From RGIG1840 sp964626795 (GTDB taxonomy: Bacteria; Bacillota_I; Bacilli_A; RF39; UBA660), in the NCBI GenBank assembly GCA_964626795.1, contig CAZVIQ010000029.1, positions 1-10,110 of the forward strand: DNA of 10,110 bases, written 5' to 3'. Numbering within the stretch: position 1 is the stretch's first letter; each line of letters begins with the position of its first letter. Of this stretch, positions 5,188 through 10,110 are shown piece after piece. Below the pieces are notes generated by a model. That model was not told the origin of the DNA and did no database searches. It saw only the letters and a list, made by a program, of their open reading frames with translations. A program made the translations under genes and the position numbers.

Positions 5188-5538
5188 TGGTGGAGCTGGC
5201 GAGTAATGATCTCGCGTCCAAAATAATTAATTAAAAGACGTCTACAAGTTTAGTTGGTTTTAGATTTCAAATGATATAAAGGATTTCCAACTTCCAAATA
5301 TCATTCTAAGTTCATTTAGTTCTTCAGTTGTCCTGAACAAACAACTGATATAGTTTACTTTTATGAGCCCCTGGAACTAACTCGTAAACAAAGTTAGAAA
5401 GGAGCCTCCTTAAATTAAGCGAATGCTAAATTTGGAGTAAAATTTCTTTCGTTTCCGATTAATTTTAATTTCGCATTTATAGAGTGCCCTCTACTTGCAT
5501 CTAATTATTAAGATATTCTGTCGAACCAATTCAGCCCC
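5188..5538 (-). ncRNA. ssrA: Transfer-messenger RNA (tmRNA)
   Basis: This 351-base RNA rescues ribosomes stalled on broken mRNA, acting with SmpB. The acceptor arm is complete: GGGGCTG at the 5' end pairs with CAGCTCC before A-CCA, including the G3·U70 wobble that alanyl-tRNA synthetase reads. The D-region GGTTCGACAG is near the tmRNA consensus, P2 is seen as AATAATTA/TAATTATT (5502–5509 with 5222–5229), and hairpins fit the pseudoknot regions: TAGAG/CTCTA at 5480–5493, and a 7-bp stem at 5325–5331 with 5341–5347. The tag frame is at 5415–5474. Odd points: the T-loop reads ATCATTA instead of the usual TTCRANT, and the D-loop lacks one base compared with the usual GGATTCGAC. The T-stem pairs perfectly, with a compensated G-C to A-T change, so the RNA is probably functional. 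CCA is encoded. SmpB is encoded nearby. Confidence 0.96.
5415..5474 (-). other. ssrA: tmRNA-encoded proteolysis tag, 19 residues
   Basis: Reading from GCG (5474) to TAA (5415) gives AKLKLIGNERNFTPNLAFA. The resume codon is Ala as expected, and the hydrophobic AFA end is the part recognised by tag-dependent proteases. Tags in Bacillus and Clostridium are shorter and end in ALAA or similar; longer tags ending in AFA are known from mycoplasmas. The exact resume codon is inferred from position after the PK1 region. Confidence 0.75.
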
Positions 5539-5547
5539 GTAGTACTA

Positions 5548-5576
5548 ATTATACCTTTTTTTCAGTGTTATTTCAA
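5548..5576 (-). promoter_or_regulatory. ssrA: Promoter of ssrA
   Basis: On the minus strand TTGAAA (5571–5576) and TATAAT (5548–5553) are separated by exactly 17 bases, the best promoter in the window. The mature tmRNA 5' end is 9 bases beyond the -10, so little or no 5' trimming would be needed. The -35 box is formed by the last codons of the truncated phosphatase gene. Confidence 0.85.
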
Positions 5577-5690
5577 TACTAAGCTATTAATTTTATCTAA
5601 ATCCAAATCAATAGCATGTAATTTGAAATTCTTATTTTGTAAAAATGTATAATCTGGCTCCCCATGTCTAACAAATATAAACCTTGTCAT
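5568..5690 (-). pseudogene. Truncated histidine phosphatase (N-terminal stump)
   Basis: A 40-codon frame starts MTRFIFVRHGEPDY, the unmistakable beginning of a histidine phosphatase (phosphoglycerate mutase family) with the catalytic RHG at residues 8–10. The family is usually about 180–220 residues. Here the reading becomes unlike the family after about residue 25 (an expected GHG.DL-type segment appears as LHAIDL at 24–29) and stops at TAA (5568–5570). Only 29 bases then remain before the tmRNA, so the rest of the gene, including the second catalytic His, is absent. The start is intact: ATG at 5690 with AGGTG seven bases upstream, 9 bases after the FAD gene stop, so it was the next gene of that operon. 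Most likely a deletion remnant; expression of a short peptide is possible. Confidence 0.8.
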
Positions 5691-5699
5691 AATATTCAC

Positions 5700-7106
5700 C
5701 TAAATTGTTGATTTTTTTGCTCTTTCTAAAATATCTCTTGCAGATACTAATCCTGTTGCAGCTGCGACAACTATATTCCCAGCCTTTCCTGTTCCATCTC
5801 CTACAAAATAAATATTATCATTTTCAATTTTCATTTGATTATTAGTAATTATTTCATTACTGAAAAATTTAATTTCAGGTCCATATAGAAGTGTTTCATC
5901 ATTATTTACTCCTGGGATTATTTTATCAAGTTTCTCCAAACCTTCTAATATATCTACCAGTATTCTATGAGGAAGCACTAAAGCCAAATCTCCTGCCACA
6001 ACATCTTTAAAAGTTGGTTCAATATATCCTTTTTTAATTCTTTCCATTGTTGAACGTCTTCCCTGTCTTAAATCTTTTAGACTTTGAATTATGGGTTTAC
6101 CTGCTCCCAAAAGGTTAGCAGTAGTGGCTATTGATTCTCCATAAGCTCTTGTATTAGTAGTAGGATGAGTTAAATTAACTTTTGCTATAAATGCAAAATT
6201 ACTGTTACTGGACTTTATATCTTTAAGTGAATGTCCATTTACACATATATAACCTTCGTAGTTTTCTTTTGCAACAAAGCCACCTGGATTAGTACAGAAT
6301 GTTCTAATCTCATCATTATATGTTTCAGATTTAATAAATATTGTAGGGTCATATATTATATCTGTGATATCTTTTAATATTTCTTTTCTAACTTCTACTC
6401 TAACGCCTATTTCAATACTTTGAGAAGTATAAGGTATTTCATACTTGTCAGCAAGATTCTGAACCCATTTCGCTCCTGTTCTTCCTACAGCTACAATTAC
6501 ATTAACAGCTTCAAATGATTCTTCTTTACCTTTTTTATTATATAAAACTTTATATTTGCCTTCAGAAACTTTTACTATATCACTGACATCGATATTTTCT
6601 AAAATGTCTACATTTTGTTTTTCTAAAAAGTTTGTAAATTCTACTATGTATTTAGGTAGTTTATCTGAACCTAAATGCTTTTGCTTAATAATAAGAAGAT
6701 TATGACCAAGTTTTGTAATCTGTTCTTTTATTTTTAAAGCTTCTTCCATATTTGAAGGATATACTTCACTATCCATACCAAATTTTGTAAATATAGTTTC
6801 AGTGTAATCAATTAAATCATATGCATCTTGTTGATCCATATATTTAAAAAGATCAGACTTACCTAACTTAGGTATAAAATTTAATTTTCCATCTGAAAAT
6901 GTTCCAGCTCCACCAAAACCTGATAATATAGAACAAGGTGAACAATTAATGCATTCTTTTTTACCCTTATTTAAAGGACATACTCTATTTTCTGCTCTTT
7001 TCCCCTTATCTACTAAGGCTATCTTTAAATTTTTATTTTTAGTTATTAACTCATAAGCAGCAAACAAACCTGCAGGACCTGCTCCTACAATTACAACATC
7101 GTACAT
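5700..7106 (-). CDS. FAD-dependent dehydrogenase-like protein (COG2509 type)
   Basis: The 468-residue flavoprotein begins with a dinucleotide-binding GAGPAGL motif (GxGxxG at 8–13) and an acidic strand end at D33. Next comes a four-cysteine segment, C43, C52, C55, C58 (C-x8-C-x2-C-x2-C), then GFGGAGTFSDGKL (63–75). A second strand region carries VAVGRTGAKWV, and the C-terminal FAD motif is FVGDGTGKAGN (434–444). This layout is that of the conserved but uncharacterised FAD-dependent dehydrogenase family often annotated COG2509. The cysteines may bind an iron-sulfur cluster or metal, as inferred from spacing only. It is cytoplasmic. Start: ATG at 7106 behind AAAGGGAG. It lies 20 bases after smpB in the same orientation, so it is probably co-transcribed with rnr and smpB; this need not mean a shared role. 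It is followed by the phosphatase stump. Confidence 0.85.
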   Translation of the reverse strand: MYDVVIVGAGPAGLFAAYELITKNKNLKIALVDKGKRAENRVCPLNKGKKECINCSPCSILSGFGGAGTFSDGKLNFIPKLGKSDLFKYMDQQDAYDLIDYTETIFTKFGMDSEVYPSNMEEALKIKEQITKLGHNLLIIKQKHLGSDKLPKYIVEFTNFLEKQNVDILENIDVSDIVKVSEGKYKVLYNKKGKEESFEAVNVIVAVGRTGAKWVQNLADKYEIPYTSQSIEIGVRVEVRKEILKDITDIIYDPTIFIKSETYNDEIRTFCTNPGGFVAKENYEGYICVNGHSLKDIKSSNSNFAFIAKVNLTHPTTNTRAYGESIATTANLLGAGKPIIQSLKDLRQGRRSTMERIKKGYIEPTFKDVVAGDLALVLPHRILVDILEGLEKLDKIIPGVNNDETLLYGPEIKFFSNEIITNNQMKIENDNIYFVGDGTGKAGNIVVAAATGLVSARDILERAKKSTI

Positions 7107-7126
7107 ATTTACTCCCTTTCAACGTA

Positions 7127-7558
7127 TTACTTATATTTTCCTCTTGATTCCCTCTCCAAATCTCTTTCTTTCATTGTTTGTCTTTTATCATATTGCTTTT
7201 TACCTTTTGAAATTCCAAGTAATACTTTTACTTTATTTCTAACCAAATATATTTTAAGCGGAACAAGAGTTACTCCTTCTAATTCCACTTCTTTAATAAG
7301 TTTTCTTATCTCACTTTTATGAAGTAATAGTTTTCTTTCTCTTCTTTCATCATGATTAAATATATTTCCCTGTTCAAATTTCGAAATTAACATATTAGTA
7401 AGATAAACTTCATTATTTTTTATTCTAGCATAAGCATCATTTATATTAGCATTTCCCAGTCTTATACTTTTAATTTCAGTACCTACTAATGCAATACCAC
7501 ATTCTATTTCATCTTTTATAAAATAATTAAATCTTGCTTTTCTGTTAACTATTTCCAT
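7127..7558 (-). CDS. smpB: SsrA-binding protein SmpB
   Basis: SmpB binds the tRNA-like end of tmRNA and brings it, with EF-Tu, to ribosomes that lack a codon in the A site; its C-terminal tail enters the empty mRNA channel. The 143-residue product shows the family signatures in order: NRKARFNYFI near the start, GTEIKSIR at 26–33, NINDAYARI at 38–46, HDERRERKLLLHK at 69–81, and the basic tail KGKKQYDKR…KERDLERESRG. Start: ATG at 7558, spaced 8 bases from the GAG of GTGAGTG; an in-frame GTG at 7567 has no ribosome-binding site. The gene overlaps the end of rnr by 14 bases, so translation is coupled to RNase R. Its partner RNA is encoded 1.6 kb downstream. Confidence 0.95.
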   Translation of the reverse strand: MEIVNRKARFNYFIKDEIECGIALVGTEIKSIRLGNANINDAYARIKNNEVYLTNMLISKFEQGNIFNHDERRERKLLLHKSEIRKLIKEVELEGVTLVPLKIYLVRNKVKVLLGISKGKKQYDKRQTMKERDLERESRGKYK

Positions 7559-9776
7559 TTTTATCACTCACTATCATAAAATCTACAGTTCTATTTTCTT
7601 TAGAAGCGCTTATACAACTAACTTTAACTCTATCTCCAAGTCTGAAAACCACTCTATTCTTTTTACCTGTATATGCCATAAGTTCTTCCTTATAAGTTAA
7701 ATATTCAGGATATGTATCAAGTGCTACAAAACCACTTATAAGATTGTCCGTTTCTACAAAAAATCCATTAGTTAAGCATCCATCAATTCTAGCGGTATAT
7801 TCTTCACCAATATGTCCTTCCATATATTCAGCAATTTTCATATCATTAACTTCATATTCACAGTTTTCAGCATCTCTTTCCGTTTTAGAAATATGATCAG
7901 TTATTAATGGAAGAGAACTATTATACTTATCACATATATCATTTGTAATATTGTTTTTAAATAAATACTCATCTATGAAATAGTGTACCATTAAATCAGA
8001 ATATCTTCTAATCGGCGAAGTAAAATGCGTATAGCAAGGACTTGCAAGTCCAAAGTGTCCAATGTTTATAGGATCATATATAGCTTTAGACATACATCTT
8101 AAAAGCTTTTTATTCAATATTTCATATTCTTTCTTATCTTTAAGCTGTTCTAATATTGATTCCACTTCTCTAGGCATTATTGATTCATAATGTATTTTAC
8201 CTGGAAGACTGTATCCTAAAATACTGACAAATGTTACAAATTCTTTTAATTTTAAAGGACTAGGATTAGAGTGAACTCTGTATATAAATGGTAACTGCAT
8301 ATTGTTTATATGAGTAGCAACAGTTTCATTGGCTACAATCATAAAGTCTTCAATAAGTTCTTCTCCTAAACCTTGAGTTCTTTTTAATATCTCTATTACT
8401 TTACCTTCTTCATTAACTTTAAGCTTAACTTCACTACTTAAGAAATCAAGCATTCCTCTTCTTTTTTTATAAGCATTTAAAATTTTAGATAAACGAAGCA
8501 TATTATTTAAAATATTTATAGTATTTATTTTAACAATTTCCCCTGCTTTAAATTCTCCATTAATATTATCAAATTCTACTATATCCATCCCATATCTGAA
8601 ACAAATACTTTCTTTTGTATCAGTTTCATTAATGGTATATTCCAAATATTTATAATCTTCTAAAACTTCATTATTAAATATTTTATTAACACTTTCATAA
8701 TTCATTTTCTTTTTAGAAGTAATTATACCCTTAAAGATATCGTAATTGACAACTTCACCCTTATTATTTACTTCCATTACACACGAGGTAGTAAATCTAT
8801 CTACTGAAGGATTTAAAGAACATATTCCATTAGAAAGTTCTACAGGAAGCATAGGAATTACTCTATCTGCAAGATAAACTGAATTTCCTCTATCAAATGC
8901 TTCTTTCTTTAAAACACTACCATCTCTAACATAATAAGATACATCTGCAATATGCACACCAAGTTTATAATTTCCATTTTCTAGAAGCTCAAGTGATATG
9001 GCATCATCAATATCCTTTGTATCACTTCCATCAATTGTAAATATAACTTCATTTCTTATATCTTTTCTATTCTTTTTATCTTCATTATTTATATTTAGAG
9101 GCATATTTTTAGCTTCAGCAAGTGCTTCTTCACTAAACTGACTGACTATGTTAAATTCCTCCACTATTTTTAAAGTATCTATATCTGGACTGTTCTTATG
9201 CCCTACTACTTTATTTATTCCCACCTGATATTTTCTTTTAGATATTTCCTTTATAATTTCAAATCTAACTATTTCACCTTCAACGATATTTTCATTATTT
9301 AAAATTAGTTCAATCTCATAATTTACTTTTCTAAGTGGTTTAATATTAAATTTGCCTTTTGAATCAACTATAATTTCACCTAAAGAGTTATCTAAGCCTC
9401 TTTTAAGTATCCTAAGAATTCTATACTCTTTCTTTTTACCTTTGTTATTACATAATTCAGCAATTACAAAATCTCCATCATTTGCACCATTAAGATTACA
9501 TATAGGTACATATAGATCTTCAGGTTCATTTAGTACAAAACCATAACCTTTCGAGGCAATTTCCATATATCCTTTTTTTAAGTTACTTTTTTCAAACAAA
9601 AGATATTTATTATCGTTTCTCTGATAAATTATTCCTTCTAAATATAATTCATTTAATTCTCCTAAGAGATTTTTTAAATCTTCTACTCCATAATTACTAT
9701 TTATTTTATTCATTATCTCAATAGCATCAAGACTTCTGTCTGATTCTTTTAAAATATTTACTATTTTGTCTTTCAT
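7545..9776 (-). CDS. rnr: Ribonuclease R (3'-5' exoribonuclease)
   Basis: RNase R degrades structured RNA from the 3' end, hydrolytically and with Mg2+, and in bacteria takes part in clearing nonstop mRNA during trans-translation. Domains of the 743-residue protein: N-terminal winged helix (about 1–65), cold-shock-type OB domains (about 66–230), catalytic RNB domain (about 240–600) and a C-terminal S1 domain (about 657–737). The active-site line reads DGSDTKDIDD, giving D249, D255, D257 and D258 for the four catalytic aspartates; HFTSPIRRYSDLMVH at 584–598 is another hallmark. Length is close to other Firmicute RNase R (near 780). Start: ATG at 9776 with GGAGTG six bases upstream. It overlaps smpB at the 3' end. 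The lysine-rich tail common in other species is short here. Confidence 0.96.
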   Translation of the reverse strand: MKDKIVNILKESDRSLDAIEIMNKINSNYGVEDLKNLLGELNELYLEGIIYQRNDNKYLLFEKSNLKKGYMEIASKGYGFVLNEPEDLYVPICNLNGANDGDFVIAELCNNKGKKKEYRILRILKRGLDNSLGEIIVDSKGKFNIKPLRKVNYEIELILNNENIVEGEIVRFEIIKEISKRKYQVGINKVVGHKNSPDIDTLKIVEEFNIVSQFSEEALAEAKNMPLNINNEDKKNRKDIRNEVIFTIDGSDTKDIDDAISLELLENGNYKLGVHIADVSYYVRDGSVLKKEAFDRGNSVYLADRVIPMLPVELSNGICSLNPSVDRFTTSCVMEVNNKGEVVNYDIFKGIITSKKKMNYESVNKIFNNEVLEDYKYLEYTINETDTKESICFRYGMDIVEFDNINGEFKAGEIVKINTINILNNMLRLSKILNAYKKRRGMLDFLSSEVKLKVNEEGKVIEILKRTQGLGEELIEDFMIVANETVATHINNMQLPFIYRVHSNPSPLKLKEFVTFVSILGYSLPGKIHYESIMPREVESILEQLKDKKEYEILNKKLLRCMSKAIYDPINIGHFGLASPCYTHFTSPIRRYSDLMVHYFIDEYLFKNNITNDICDKYNSSLPLITDHISKTERDAENCEYEVNDMKIAEYMEGHIGEEYTARIDGCLTNGFFVETDNLISGFVALDTYPEYLTYKEELMAYTGKKNRVVFRLGDRVKVSCISASKENRTVDFMIVSDKNGNS

Positions 9777-9797
9777 TATTCACTCCATTATGTTTTA

Positions 9798-9806
9798 ATT
9801 TTACCA
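9798..9806 (-). promoter_or_regulatory. Extended -10 promoter for rnr–smpB operon
   Basis: The minus strand reads TGG-TAAAAT (TGn at 9804–9806, -10 at 9798–9803), an extended -10 form. A good -35 is not visible, as that region is the T-run of the secG terminator. The predicted leader is about 15 bases, with GGAGTG. Confidence 0.5.
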
Positions 9807-9812
9807 CATGCA

Positions 9813-9837
9813 GAAAAAAAACACCATAAGGTGTTTA
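9813..9837 (-). terminator. Terminator of secG
   Basis: AAACACC pairs with GGTGTTT (9830–9836 with 9819–9825 on plus) around a 4-base loop, followed on the minus strand by T residues (9814–9818). The 5' arm begins inside the secG stop codon (9835–9837), so ribosomes reaching the stop would touch the stem. Confidence 0.8.
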
Positions 9838-10047
9838 TAAAGATAATATCAATGATATAATTATGAATAAAAATCCAAGTGTATAAGTAAGTCTACTTAT
9901 AAATTTTTCACTTCCTCTTTCTTTCATATTTGACATCAGTATATTATTTCCTCCAGTTATTATCTGGCTTGAATCACTTGCTTTTCCACTTTGTAATAAT
10001 ACAATAGTAATCAAAAGTAGTGAAATAATTATAAGTAATGTTTTCAT
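9835..10047 (-). CDS. secG: Preprotein translocase subunit SecG
   Basis: SecG is the small auxiliary subunit of the SecYEG channel in the cell membrane and aids protein export. The 70-residue product has the family layout: a first helix (about 3–19), the conserved cytoplasmic loop beginning LLQSGKASDSSQIITGG (17–33), and a second helix (about 50–69). Length is usual for Firmicutes. Start: ATG at 10047 with GAGGAG six bases upstream. It has its own promoter and terminator, so it is monocistronic, while keeping the secG–rnr–smpB–ssrA neighbourhood of Firmicutes. Confidence 0.93.
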   Translation of the reverse strand: MKTLLIIISLLLITIVLLQSGKASDSSQIITGGNNILMSNMKERGSEKFISRLTYTLGFLFIIISLILSL

Positions 10048-10065
10048 AATATCTCCTCTTCATAT

Positions 10066-10094
10066 ATTCTATCAAAATTTTATTATTTATTCAA
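10066..10094 (-). promoter_or_regulatory. Promoter of secG
   Basis: The minus strand has TTGAAT (10089–10094) and TAGAAT (10066–10071) separated by 17 bases, with TG one base before the -10 as an extra match. The predicted start is near 10059, leaving a short leader with GAGGAG. Confidence 0.75.
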
Positions 10095-10110
10095 TTATTT
10101 TAAAACTGTT

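Noticed and set aside
5188..5220. Direct repeat of the ssrA 3' end as an att site pair
   Set aside because: I looked for a second copy elsewhere in the window and saw none, so no attL/attR is annotated.
9352..9546. Plus-strand open frame opposite rnr
   Set aside because: It is fully inside the OB-domain coding part of RNase R, has no ribosome-binding site and resembles no family.
1..10110. CRISPR array, insertion sequence or tRNA/rRNA genes
   Set aside because: No regularly spaced repeats, no transposase-like frame with terminal inverted repeats, and no tRNA-like sequence other than the tmRNA ends were seen.

Overview
The window is strongly AT-rich chromosomal DNA from a low-GC Firmicute, or a relative on the Bacilli/Mollicutes side. 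Three things point there. The block secG–rnr–smpB–ssrA is the order typical of Bacillus and Clostridium. Shine-Dalgarno sites are strong (AAAGGAG, GAGGTG, GAGGAG). The tmRNA tag ends in AFA, an ending known from mycoplasmas. TGA is used as a stop (for example at 709, 3327 and 3668) and TGG as Trp, so the code is the standard bacterial one and a Mycoplasma is excluded. An uncultured gut-type Bacillota lineage is my inference; no species is claimed.

Left part, plus strand (1–2475). After the terminator of an unseen upstream unit comes a two-gene operon: a small P-loop NTPase/kinase-like protein (131–709) overlapping a Nudix hydrolase (702–1235). It closes with its own terminator. A separately promoted gene (1319–2422) encodes a membrane-anchored, beta-rich extracytoplasmic protein. 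It faces the next unit across a bidirectional terminator.

Middle part, minus strand (2479–5171), lies immediately downstream of the ssrA 3' end, a classic integration hot spot. From right to left it has a PH-domain (YokE-like) gene coupled to an unknown gene, a strong terminator, then a compact phage-type lysis cassette: XhlA-like protein, three-helix putative holin, and M23/SH3 endolysin. The cassette has its own promoter, a 5' leader hairpin and an inverted repeat upstream. No integrase, capsid, tail or replication gene is present, so this looks like an orphan, possibly domesticated, lysis module.

Right part, minus strand (5188–10110), is the RNA and protein quality-control core: secG (Sec translocase subunit), rnr (RNase R), smpB and ssrA (tmRNA). 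RNase R, SmpB and tmRNA act together on stalled ribosomes and nonstop mRNA. Between smpB and ssrA sit a conserved FAD-dependent dehydrogenase-like gene and a 40-codon stump of a histidine phosphatase. The end of that stump forms the -35 box of the ssrA promoter.

The most unusual signals are the orphan lysis cassette at the ssrA 3' side, the non-consensus T-loop and D-loop of the tmRNA, and the truncated phosphatase fused to the ssrA promoter.
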